A stretch of 64,000 nt of DNA from Stygiobacter sp. (lineage in GTDB: Bacteria; Pseudomonadota; Alphaproteobacteria; Rhodospirillales; Magnetospirillaceae), in contig VBWB01000019.1 of the NCBI GenBank assembly GCA_006218045.1, positions 1 to 64,000 on the forward strand. The letters run 5' to 3'. The translations under genes and the position numbers were made by a program. The notes under the pieces were generated by a model. That model did not search any database, was not told the DNA's origin, and saw only the letters and a list, made by a program, of their open reading frames with translations. The stretch's first letter is position 1, and the number at the start of each line of letters is the position of its first letter. Of the stretch, positions 42,905 to 50,676 are shown one piece after another.

Positions 42905-43285
42905 TCAGTCGCGACGGCGCTCGATCTCGATGCCGACCGATGCGGCTTCGGCATAGACGTCCAGCTTCTCCGCCCGGATGCGCACCGAGCGGACCCGTTC
43001 ATCCACCAGGCACAGGGCGGCGATCTTTTCCGCCAGGGTTTCCACCAGATTGATGTGGCCTTCGGCCAGCAACCGCTTGATGCCGTCGATGACGTCTTCG
43101 TAGGATACCACGTTGGCGATGTCGTCGGAGGTGGGGCCGGCCTGTTCCAGCACCGCCATTTCCACGTTGATGCGCACCCGCTGCGGCGCCAGCAATTCAT
43201 GGGCGTGGATGCCGATCAGGCATTTCAGCACCAGATCACGGACCAGGATGCGATAGATCTTGGCATCGCCGTGCTTTGCGAACAT
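42905..43285 (-). CDS. folB: Dihydroneopterin aldolase
   Basis: The 126-residue protein carries the FolB pattern: YRILVRDLVLKCLIGIHAHE near the start, VVSYEDVIDGIK in the middle and LVETLAEKIAALCL with the conserved Glu and Lys of the active site. It makes 6-hydroxymethyl-dihydropterin in folate synthesis. The folK gene, which encodes the next enzyme, lies 12 bp upstream on the same strand, so the two form an operon. Confidence 0.92.
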   Translation of the reverse strand: MFAKHGDAKIYRILVRDLVLKCLIGIHAHELLAPQRVRINVEMAVLEQAGPTSDDIANVVSYEDVIDGIKRLLAEGHINLVETLAEKIAALCLVDERVRSVRIRAEKLDVYAEAASVGIEIERRRD

Positions 43286-43297
43286 GGAAAGTCTCTT

Positions 43298-43795
43298 TCA
43301 GGTCAGGGATTGGGCGGCGACGATCACTTGATCGTCGGCGGAATCGGGCAGTTCGGCCAGTAAGCGACCGATGGTGATGCGGGCCTGCGGGTGCACGATG
43401 GCGCCCGCGATGTCGGCCAGGGGGGCGAGGGCGAAGCGCCGTTCGCACAAGCGGGGGTGGGGGATGGTCAACTGGGGATGGTCCAGCACCACATCGTCAT
43501 AAAGCAGGATGTCCAGGTCGATCAGGCGGGGGCCGTAGCGATGCGACGCCACCCGGCCCAATTCCTGTTCCAGCTCCTTCAAGCGGACCAGCAGGTCCAA
43601 CGGCGCCAGCGTGGTGGCCAGGGCCACGGCCATATTGAGGAAGGAGGGTTGATCGGTGACGTAAAGCGGCGCGGTTTCGTAAAGGCGCGATTGGCCGCAG
43701 AGACGGCCCAGTCGGGCCAGGGCGTCGACGGCGATGCGCAAATTAGCCTGGCGGTCGCCCAGATTGGTGCCCAAACCCAGATAAACGCTTGCCAT
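43298..43795 (-). CDS. folK: 6-hydroxymethyl-dihydropterin pyrophosphokinase
   Basis: The 165-residue enzyme starts MASVYLGLGTNLGDRQANL and has YETAPLYVTDQPSFLN, the pterin-binding segment, and RYGPRLIDLDILLYDD, the Mg/ATP-binding HPPK signature. It transfers pyrophosphate from ATP to the product of FolB. ATG 43795 is chosen because it gives the canonical N-terminus and follows AGGAG. folB follows at once. Confidence 0.94.
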   Translation of the reverse strand: MASVYLGLGTNLGDRQANLRIAVDALARLGRLCGQSRLYETAPLYVTDQPSFLNMAVALATTLAPLDLLVRLKELEQELGRVASHRYGPRLIDLDILLYDDVVLDHPQLTIPHPRLCERRFALAPLADIAGAIVHPQARITIGRLLAELPDSADDQVIVAAQSLT

Positions 43796-43871
43796 TGCTC
43801 CTGCCCCTGGCGTTGGAAGGGCGCAACAATCCTCTAGAAACGCGGACAAGGCAAGGGGGGAGTGACGCGGG

Positions 43872-44558
43872 TCAGCCCGAGGCCAGAATCAGGGGGGCTG
43901 CCCAGCCCGACGACATGGCGATGCGAACCGCCTGGGCGCGGTTGGCGGCACCGATCTTGCGGTAGACGTTGCGCAGATGCACCTTGATGGTGATTTCCTG
44001 CAATTCCAGGGCGATGGCGATTTCCTTGTTGGTGCGGCCCTCGACCAGCAGCGCCAGGATTTCCGATTCGCGCCGCGACAATTTGTCGAAGGGGGCGGGA
44101 ATCTCGCCGGTGCGGGTGGGGGGCTGGGCCAGCGGCATCATCGGCATCTGTACCGAGACATCCTCGAAGAAGCTGGACGACGGCAGGTATTTTTCCCCCG
44201 ACAGCACCAGACGCAGGGCGTTGACCATGGCGGTGCCGCTGACCGTCTTGGGGATGAAGCCCGAGGCGCCGGCCTGAACGGCGGCGACCACGTGTTCGCG
44301 GGTGGAAAAGCCGGAAACGATGACCACGGGGACGTTGGGAAACTGCTTGCGCACCCTTTCCAGCCCCTTCAGGCCGTCCATGCCCGGCATCATCAGGTCC
44401 AGCAGGATCAGGCCCAGGGAGGGAGCGGTGGCGCCGACACTCAGGGCCTCGCTCAGATTGGCGGCATCCAGAATTTCTGCCGAGGCATCCAGTTCATGCA
44501 GGAACGGCTTCAAACCGTCCCGCACCAGTTTATGGTCGTCGGCGACCAGTATTTGCAT
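43872..44558 (-). CDS. NarL/LuxR-family response regulator
   Basis: The 228-residue protein has a receiver domain (about 1-120; MQILVADDHKLVRDGLKPFL, LILLDLMMPGMDGL, VIVSGFSTREHV) and a LuxR-type helix-turn-helix (about 160-220; LSRRESEILALLVEGRTNKE, EITIKVHLRNVYRKIGA). It probably binds DNA when phosphorylated. The hybrid kinase gene upstream (44643-46736), on the same strand 84 bp away, is the likely partner. The ATG at 44558 is preceded by GAGGAG. Confidence 0.92.
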   Translation of the reverse strand: MQILVADDHKLVRDGLKPFLHELDASAEILDAANLSEALSVGATAPSLGLILLDLMMPGMDGLKGLERVRKQFPNVPVVIVSGFSTREHVVAAVQAGASGFIPKTVSGTAMVNALRLVLSGEKYLPSSSFFEDVSVQMPMMPLAQPPTRTGEIPAPFDKLSRRESEILALLVEGRTNKEIAIALELQEITIKVHLRNVYRKIGAANRAQAVRIAMSSGWAAPLILASG

Positions 44559-44642
44559 CACACGCTCCTCACGTCCCGCCCGTCGGACCGCATTAATAAT
44601 GCTAAAGCATAGAGGGTCAATGAGCCCAGAACAATGGCAACA

Positions 44643-46736
44643 TCACGTTTGGGTAAATTCTTCGTCTCCGGGCGGTAACAGGAAGGTGGCGATGATCTCG
44701 CCCAATTTACCCAGGGCCACCGGCTTCTTCAGCACGGCGCAGCGGTCGTCTTGCAGGTTTTCCGCCAGTCTTTCGGTGGCCCCCAGGTGACCGGTGACGA
44801 TGACGATGGGCTGTAGGGGATCATATTCGCGCAATTGTTCGACCAGTTGTTCGCCGCCGCCTGACGGCATGCGCAAATCGGTGATGACCACATCGGCGGG
44901 GTCGTCGCGGAAGCGGGTCAGCGCCTCGGAACCACTGCTGCACAAGGTGACGCGATAGCCCATTTCGGTCAGATAGCGGCCCAGGGTCTCGGTGGCGGTG
45001 GTTTCGTCGTCCACCACCATGATATGGGCATCAATGGGGCAGGATTGCGGGCAGGATTGCGGCACCACCTGGGGTTCGTCATCGGCATCGATGGGCAGGG
45101 AAATGACGAAGCAGGCCCCCTGGCCGGTATTGTCCAGTTCCAGCCGCCCGCCCATGGCGTTGATGATGCCGAAGCTGACCGACAGGCCCAGGCCGGTGCC
45201 GCGTCCGGCTTCCTTGGTGGTGAAGAACGGCTCGAAGATGCGGGCGCGCACGGCGGGTGGAATGCCGGGGCCGTTATCGGCGACGCGGATGATCAGGCGG
45301 TTGCCGTCCTGGCGGGCGGTGACGGCGATTTCCGCCGCCCAGGCGTTGCCCACACCATTGTGTTCGCGTTTTTCCTTGAGCGCGTGATGGGCGTTGGACA
45401 ACAGGTTCATGACCACCTGCTCCAATTGGACGCGGCGGCCGCGCACCGGGATGGGGGTGTCGGGCAGGCGGGTGACCAGGGTGATCTCGTCCGGGCGCAA
45501 TTGGCCTTCCAGCACCGCCATGGCCGAGCGGGTGGCCGACATGGCGTCGAATACCTGCATGGGCGAATTGTCGCGGCGCGAGAAAATGCGGATATCGTCG
45601 ATGATCTCGGCGGTGCGCTGCGACTGGTCGGCGATCAGCTGAAATTGCTGGGCCTGCCATTCCGGCGTCGCCTTGCCGCGTTCGATGAACAGCAACGCCC
45701 CCTCGGCGGTCAGGCGGATGATGTTGAGGGGCTGCGACAATTCGTGCACCAGACCGGCGGCCATTTCGCCCAAGGTGGCCAGCTTGGCCGTCTGCACCAA
45801 TTGCTCCTGCACCTCGCGGCGGTCGGAAATGTCGCGGATCACCAGCAGGCGGGCCGGCTGGCCATGGAAGGTGATGGTGGTGGCCACCACTTCGGCGTCG
45901 AAAGCCGTACCGTCCAGGCGGATCATCTGATGTTCCGCCCGCACCCGCCCCGGTGGCGGGCGGGTGAAGCGCTCGATCAGGATGGGGTGTTCTTCCGGCG
46001 GGATCAGTTGCAGGATGGATTGGCCGACCAGCGACGACAGGCCATCGCCGAACACCTGCAAGGCCGCCGGATTGGCGAACAGGACCTCGCCCAGGGAATG
46101 GACCAGGATGGCGTCGGGGGTCAGTTCGATCAGCGAACGGTAGCGTTCCTCGCTTTCGGCCAGTTCGCGCACCGCCCGGTCGTGCTCGACCCGCATGCGC
46201 AAGGCGCCGATGCCGTAACTGAGGTTGCGGGCCAGATCCTCCAGCAGGCGGACGATGTCGGAATCGAAGGCGTCGGGTTCGCCGGCATAGATGACCAGGG
46301 CGCCGATCCGTTCGGCCACCTGCGCCAGCGGCAGGGCGATGCAGGAACGGAAGCCATGCTTGCGCACCGCGTCGCGCCAGGGGGCGAAGCGGGGGTCGGT
46401 TTCGGTGTCGACGGTGATCTGGGTGACGCCGGTGCGGATGGCGTTGCCGATGGGGCCGTGACCGCGGATTCCTTCGCCCCACGAGGTGCCGATCTCGTCG
46501 ACGTAATCGGTCCCCCAACCGGCCATGGCCATGGGGATGATCGATTGCCCGTCGTCGTTTTGGGCATAACCGACCCAAGCCAGCTTGAACCCCGCCACCT
46601 CGACGGCGATGCGGCAGATGTGTTCCAGCAGGGTTTTCTCGTCGGTTGCCCGCAGCAGAGCCTCGGTGGATCGGGTCAGAGTGGTGACGGCACGATCGAT
46701 CTGGCGAAGCTGATCGGCTACGGAATGGGCGATCAT
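44643..46736 (-). CDS. GAF-PAS hybrid histidine kinase with receiver
   Basis: The 697-residue soluble protein has a GAF domain (about 25-185; RSCIALPLAQVAERIGALVI), a PAS domain (about 195-310), and a HisKA of the NtrB-like type with GEMAAGLVHELSQPLNIIRL. An HATPase part (NLLSNAHHAL, DNGPGIPP, GTGLGLSVS) and a C-terminal receiver (about 575-690; MVVDDETTATETLGRYL, VVITDLRMPSGGGEQL) follow. A curious PQSCPQSCP duplication sits in the linker between kinase and receiver. With the NarL-type regulator just downstream it may form a phosphorelay. Confidence 0.92.
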   Translation of the reverse strand: MIAHSVADQLRQIDRAVTTLTRSTEALLRATDEKTLLEHICRIAVEVAGFKLAWVGYAQNDDGQSIIPMAMAGWGTDYVDEIGTSWGEGIRGHGPIGNAIRTGVTQITVDTETDPRFAPWRDAVRKHGFRSCIALPLAQVAERIGALVIYAGEPDAFDSDIVRLLEDLARNLSYGIGALRMRVEHDRAVRELAESEERYRSLIELTPDAILVHSLGEVLFANPAALQVFGDGLSSLVGQSILQLIPPEEHPILIERFTRPPPGRVRAEHQMIRLDGTAFDAEVVATTITFHGQPARLLVIRDISDRREVQEQLVQTAKLATLGEMAAGLVHELSQPLNIIRLTAEGALLFIERGKATPEWQAQQFQLIADQSQRTAEIIDDIRIFSRRDNSPMQVFDAMSATRSAMAVLEGQLRPDEITLVTRLPDTPIPVRGRRVQLEQVVMNLLSNAHHALKEKREHNGVGNAWAAEIAVTARQDGNRLIIRVADNGPGIPPAVRARIFEPFFTTKEAGRGTGLGLSVSFGIINAMGGRLELDNTGQGACFVISLPIDADDEPQVVPQSCPQSCPIDAHIMVVDDETTATETLGRYLTEMGYRVTLCSSGSEALTRFRDDPADVVITDLRMPSGGGEQLVEQLREYDPLQPIVIVTGHLGATERLAENLQDDRCAVLKKPVALGKLGEIIATFLLPPGDEEFTQT

Positions 46737-46847
46737 CGCGGCGGGAGGCCTTTCCCTGTCGGCGGGTTGGTGCCATACATGCTAGCGCGCGGCGGCGGCG
46801 GACGATAGGCTTTCATGGGATTAGCCGCCAGGGCAAAAAGGTGGGAT

Positions 46848-47513
46848 ATGCGAATCACGGGCTTATGCGTCGGGTTAATCTTGAATTTGGCCGTGGCGCT
46901 GCCGGCGGCGGCGGCCGAGCGGGCGCTCGACCTGCTGGATGCGGCGGTGGCGTTCACCGCCGATTTCACCGTGAGCGGTGACAAGGGCACCTATCACGGC
47001 AGCGTCTGGCACGCGCCGGGGCGCGAACGGCGCGATTTCTCCACCAAGGATGGCGGTCAGGCGGTGATCCTGCGTCGCGACACCAACAGCGCCTATCTGT
47101 TGAAGCCGTCGGGGCGCTGGTATGTGGGCCTGGGCTTTGCCGCCGTCGGCGCCCTGGCCGGCGGTATCGACGGGCTGACGGTGGAACGCACCCGTCAGGG
47201 CGCGGATACCATCGCCGGCATCAGGACCACCCGTTACAAGGTGGTCGGCAACGGCCCCAAGGGCAGCCGCTTCGACGGCCATGCCTGGTTCACCAATGAT
47301 GGGGTGATGATGAAGGCCGAGGGAACCGTGACGGAAAGCAATGGCCGTCGGTCCGAGGTGGCGACGGCCCTGAGCAATCTGCGTCTGGGCAAGGTGGATG
47401 AACGGATGTTCGAGTTGCCGGCGGGCTGGATGGGCATGGACCTGCGCTCGGTCCCGCCCGAACGTCTGGCCCAGGCCATCGAGGCCATGCGCCCGCTGCT
47501 GGAAGGGCGCTGA
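46848..47513 (+). CDS. Secreted hypothetical protein
   Basis: The 221-residue precursor has a Sec signal peptide ending near AAAA at about 22. The mature part has TADFTVSGDKGTYHGSVWHA, RRDFSTKDGGQAVILRRD and GIRTTRYKVVGNGPKGSRFD, a run of amphipathic beta strands like LolA/LppX- or DUF4412-type periplasmic lipoprotein-binding folds. I cannot name the family. ATG 46848 follows AGGTGGG. The gene is divergent from the hybrid kinase and is followed by an inverted-repeat element. Confidence 0.6.
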   Translation: MRITGLCVGLILNLAVALPAAAAERALDLLDAAVAFTADFTVSGDKGTYHGSVWHAPGRERRDFSTKDGGQAVILRRDTNSAYLLKPSGRWYVGLGFAAVGALAGGIDGLTVERTRQGADTIAGIRTTRYKVVGNGPKGSRFDGHAWFTNDGVMMKAEGTVTESNGRRSEVATALSNLRLGKVDERMFELPAGWMGMDLRSVPPERLAQAIEAMRPLLEGR

Positions 47514-47524
47514 GCAAGTTATTC

Positions 47525-47704
47525 GTGAAAAAGTCCTTCGCTGCGCTCAGTGTACTTTTCCCCGTTGATTTAAACGGAGAAAAATAGGCTTGGGGCGGCC
47601 CTGCGCCTATTTTTCGCTTTTACGTTTTACCGCCTTCTCGCACGGGTTTTCTCTACCCAAATCGGGGAAAAGTACACCGAGGCAAAGCCGAGGGACTTTT
47701 TCAC
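47525..47704. repeat. MITE-like element with nested inverted repeats
   Basis: Terminal arms of about 40 bp (47525-47564 and 47663-47704) are imperfect inverted copies: both begin GTGAAAAAGTCC when read inward and share GTGTACTTTTCCCCG-type sequence. Inside, GAAAAATAGGC (47579-47589) and GCCTATTTTTC (47605-47615) form a second perfect 11-bp inverted repeat. There is no open frame. The element sits between the ends of two convergent genes, where it may also terminate transcription. Confidence 0.75.
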
Positions 47705-47714
47705 GGACGACGAA

Positions 47715-48278
47715 TTACCAGAAACGGACGCGCCCGGTATCCAGATGCACGAATTTGGAGCCGGGATAGGTGCCGACGCCGCCGACCTTCAGCGATTTGG
47801 CGGCACGGCCGATCACCCGGGTGGTGGCGCCGGGGATGCGGATGTCCACCGCCTTGCCGCTCATGTGCAGGCTGCCTTGGGCGACGCCGTCGGTGGCCGC
47901 CGCCAGCACGGCGTTGGTGGCGGGCGAGCGATAGCCGGAAACGATGTGGATGGCGCCCTTGGAGCCCAGGCGGCGATGGGTGGCGGCCATCAGGTCCAGC
48001 AGGCGCGGGTCCATGGGATGGGTGTCGCCGGAACGATGGTCACGCAACAGCCGGCTGATCTGCGACAACGATTTGGCGATATAGCGACCATCGGCCCAAT
48101 AGACCGTCTTGACCCATTCACCGGTATGGATGTTGTAGAGGTTGAGCGCACGTTCCGGCATGGCACGAACCGCGGCTTCCAGCGGCGAGGTCAATACCAG
48201 CGTGGCGGCGGCACCGATACCCGCGCCCAAAAACAAACGGCGCGACAGGGTGTGATCGCCAGTGCGGTTCTGGTTCAT
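47715..48278 (-). CDS. DUF882 (M15-like) Tat-exported peptidase
   Basis: The 187-residue precursor has a twin-arginine-like signal (TLSRRLFLGAGIGAAATLVL) and a DUF882/peptidase M15 domain. The latter has HIVSGYRSPATNAVLAA, SLHMSGKAVDIRIPG and the terminal KFVHLDTGRVRFW, giving the His-Asp-His zinc ligands. Relatives (YcbK/MepK) cleave peptidoglycan cross-links, notably 3-3 links made by L,D-transpeptidases. The next gene upstream on the same strand is an L,D-transpeptidase, which supports that role. Confidence 0.9.
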   Translation of the reverse strand: MNQNRTGDHTLSRRLFLGAGIGAAATLVLTSPLEAAVRAMPERALNLYNIHTGEWVKTVYWADGRYIAKSLSQISRLLRDHRSGDTHPMDPRLLDLMAATHRRLGSKGAIHIVSGYRSPATNAVLAAATDGVAQGSLHMSGKAVDIRIPGATTRVIGRAAKSLKVGGVGTYPGSKFVHLDTGRVRFW

Positions 48279-48382
48279 GCGCTTTCCCCTCTTGACGGGG
48301 GAGACTCATACCATCGCCCAGGGGTGGGGAGTCAACCCGGAATCGGGTTGAGGAATTCCAAATCCGGCCGAAATGCGCACAG

Positions 48383-49981
48383 TCACTTTTTGGCGGGTTC
48401 CTGGCTGACCTGAGGCTGGGCGGGCTGTTGCCGGCGTTTCAGCGCCGTTTTCAGACGCGAATCGTGCCCATATAAATCCTCGCGGAAGTGCACGGTTCCG
48501 TCTTCGTCGGACCAGGCGGTCATATACAGAAGGTAAACGGTCAACGGCTTGTCCAGCTTGAGCGTGCGGGTGGTGTCGTCAAGCACCCACTCGTCCAGTT
48601 TGTCGGCTTGGGCCGGCAACAGCATCTTGGCCAGATCGGTGGGGCGTTCCAGGCGGATGCAGCCATGGGACAGGGCGCGGAAGATGCGACCGAAATACTG
48701 ACGCTTGGGCGTGTCGTGCAGATAGATGTCGTCGCCGTTGTCCAGGTTGAATTTAACCTGACCCAAGGCGTTGTCGCTGCCGGGCTTTTGCCGCAGACGA
48801 TAGGGAAACCTGGAATATTTCGACCAGTCGATGCCCAATCCCTGCGACTTTTCAAAGTCGCTGTCGAAGGCATCGAGGATGCGCATGTTGTTACTGGTCA
48901 GATAGCCGGGATCCTTGCGCAGCTTGGGCAGGATTTCCTTGGTGGCGATGGAGGGCGGCACCGTCCAGGTGGGGTTGATGACCACCGAGGTCATGGTGGT
49001 GGCCATGGTCGGCGTCTGGTGTTGGATATCGCCCACCACAACCCGCATGGCCATGTCGATGCGACCGTCACGGACCAGCTCGAAATGGGCGGCGGGCAGG
49101 TTGACGGCGACATGGGTGGCATCCAGCCGGCGCGGCATCCAGCGCCAGCGTTCCAGATTGGCGGCGACCTGACGGACGCGGTCCTCGGCGCTGATGTTGA
49201 GCGCGGTCAGGGTCTGCTTGCCGATGGCGCCGTCGGGGTCGATGCCGTGGCGGCTCTGGAACCGCTTCACCGCCTCGGTCAACGGGGCATCCAGGGTGTT
49301 GCCCAGGCTGTGACCGGCGGCCAGTTCGCCGGTTGCGATCAGGCGCTTGCGCACCAGGACGAGGCGCGCATCTTCCATGCCCGCCTTGATGGAGGGGCCG
49401 TCGGGGATGACCGGCCAGCCGCCATCGGCGGCCAGCTTTTCATAGCGGGCCAAGGCCGCCTTCAGGCGGTGATAGCCGGCATAGGCCGGTTGTACCGGGA
49501 TCAAGGTGGCGGCCAGATCACGCCCGGCGGCAAGGTCGCGCAAGATGGTGGCGCCGTCCAGCTTGGGCCGGATCTCCGCCCCCATGCCGCCGACCTGACG
49601 GGTGGGGGCGACGCGACCGATGGACAGATCGCGGGCGAAGCGCGCCAGGGTTTCGGAAATCAGCAGGTCACGGTCGTCGGCGTTGGCGCTGTCGGGCACC
49701 ACATAGGCCTGGGGACGCAAGCCCTCGCCGGCGGCGACCGCCTGGATTTGGGCCAGCAGCTTGTCGGCGCGCAGATGCGCCTCGCCCGACCACGCGGCCT
49801 TGAAGCCGCGCTCGCTGTAGAAACCACGGATTAGGTCGGTTTCCAGGGGGTGTTCCCCCACCTGAACGACGGCGCTGTCTTCGGCCAGGCGGGCGGCGAT
49901 GGAGGCCCGCGCATCGGCGCAGAAAAGCCCCGGCAGCAAAGCCAGGGTGGCAGCAACGTACAACGGACGGACAAAAGACAA
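48383..49981 (-). CDS. L,D-transpeptidase YcbB/LdtD family
   Basis: The 532-residue precursor has a signal peptide (to about residue 26), an N-terminal scaffold region, a peptidoglycan-binding domain (about 220-270; LTEAVKRFQSRHGIDPDGAI), and a YkuD catalytic domain (about 290-470). The active-site region reads YLHDTPKRQYFGRIFRALSH followed by GCIRL, with the catalytic Cys. YcbB-type enzymes make 3-3 cross-links in the periplasm, important when normal PBP cross-linking fails. The downstream DUF882 peptidase gene follows after about 105 bp. Confidence 0.93.
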   Translation of the reverse strand: MSFVRPLYVAATLALLPGLFCADARASIAARLAEDSAVVQVGEHPLETDLIRGFYSERGFKAAWSGEAHLRADKLLAQIQAVAAGEGLRPQAYVVPDSANADDRDLLISETLARFARDLSIGRVAPTRQVGGMGAEIRPKLDGATILRDLAAGRDLAATLIPVQPAYAGYHRLKAALARYEKLAADGGWPVIPDGPSIKAGMEDARLVLVRKRLIATGELAAGHSLGNTLDAPLTEAVKRFQSRHGIDPDGAIGKQTLTALNISAEDRVRQVAANLERWRWMPRRLDATHVAVNLPAAHFELVRDGRIDMAMRVVVGDIQHQTPTMATTMTSVVINPTWTVPPSIATKEILPKLRKDPGYLTSNNMRILDAFDSDFEKSQGLGIDWSKYSRFPYRLRQKPGSDNALGQVKFNLDNGDDIYLHDTPKRQYFGRIFRALSHGCIRLERPTDLAKMLLPAQADKLDEWVLDDTTRTLKLDKPLTVYLLYMTAWSDEDGTVHFREDLYGHDSRLKTALKRRQQPAQPQVSQEPAKK

Positions 49982-50111
49982 GGCTTTCTACTCGGACGGA
50001 ATTCACCTCAGCATGGGTATCGGGCTTGCCGTAATTTAAGTCAACGGTTGTCGCGGCCCCTTAGTGACGGCGCCGCGACACTGCGTCCGTTGTGCAACAC
50101 TTAAACTAGGG

Positions 50112-50531
50112 TCAACCCTGTAGCCAAGGCAGATTGTCGGCCTTCCACCCGGCCTTGCCGCCACGATGGCGAGCCTCGTCCAGCGGTCCTTCAAAGCCAT
50201 CGCTGATGTTCCAACATTCCTGATAGCCCAAGGACGTCATCAATTCCGCCGCCGCCTTGGAGCGCACGCCCGATCGGCACAGGAACAGAAGCGGCGTTCC
50301 GGCGGTGATGCCCTGGGCCGCCAATTGCTGGGCGAAGGCATCGTTCTTGGCCATGGTCGGGAAAACCTGCCACGACACCAAGATGGGCTGGGTTTCCAGG
50401 GACGACAGGTCGGGCAGGCCGACGAATTGCCATTCCGCCTGGGTGCGGACGTCGACCAGTCTGGCCTCGGGGATGGATTTCAGCTTTTCCCAGCTGTCGC
50501 GGGGCGAGAGATCGCCGCTATAGGTCGTCAT
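50112..50531 (-). CDS. Rhodanese-like sulfurtransferase
   Basis: A 139-residue single-domain rhodanese with ARLVDVRTQAEWQFVGLPDL and the active-site loop LFLCRSGVRS, where the Cys would carry a persulfide. Such proteins move sulfane sulfur. It is divergent from the sulfate-assimilation operon across a 145-bp AT-rich gap, so a shared sulfur-related regulation is plausible; no defined operator is seen. Confidence 0.9.
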   Translation of the reverse strand: MTTYSGDLSPRDSWEKLKSIPEARLVDVRTQAEWQFVGLPDLSSLETQPILVSWQVFPTMAKNDAFAQQLAAQGITAGTPLLFLCRSGVRSKAAAELMTSLGYQECWNISDGFEGPLDEARHRGGKAGWKADNLPWLQG

Positions 50532-50676
50532 TGCGCTTCCTTTCTACATATAGTCTAGTGGTGAATGGGATTAATATACACAAAAAACCGTTGTTTTGTA
50601 GATTATTGCGTGGTATTTCGTAAATAACAGTATGACATACACCTGATGTGGTGTGAATAACGAAAGGGTGCCTGCA

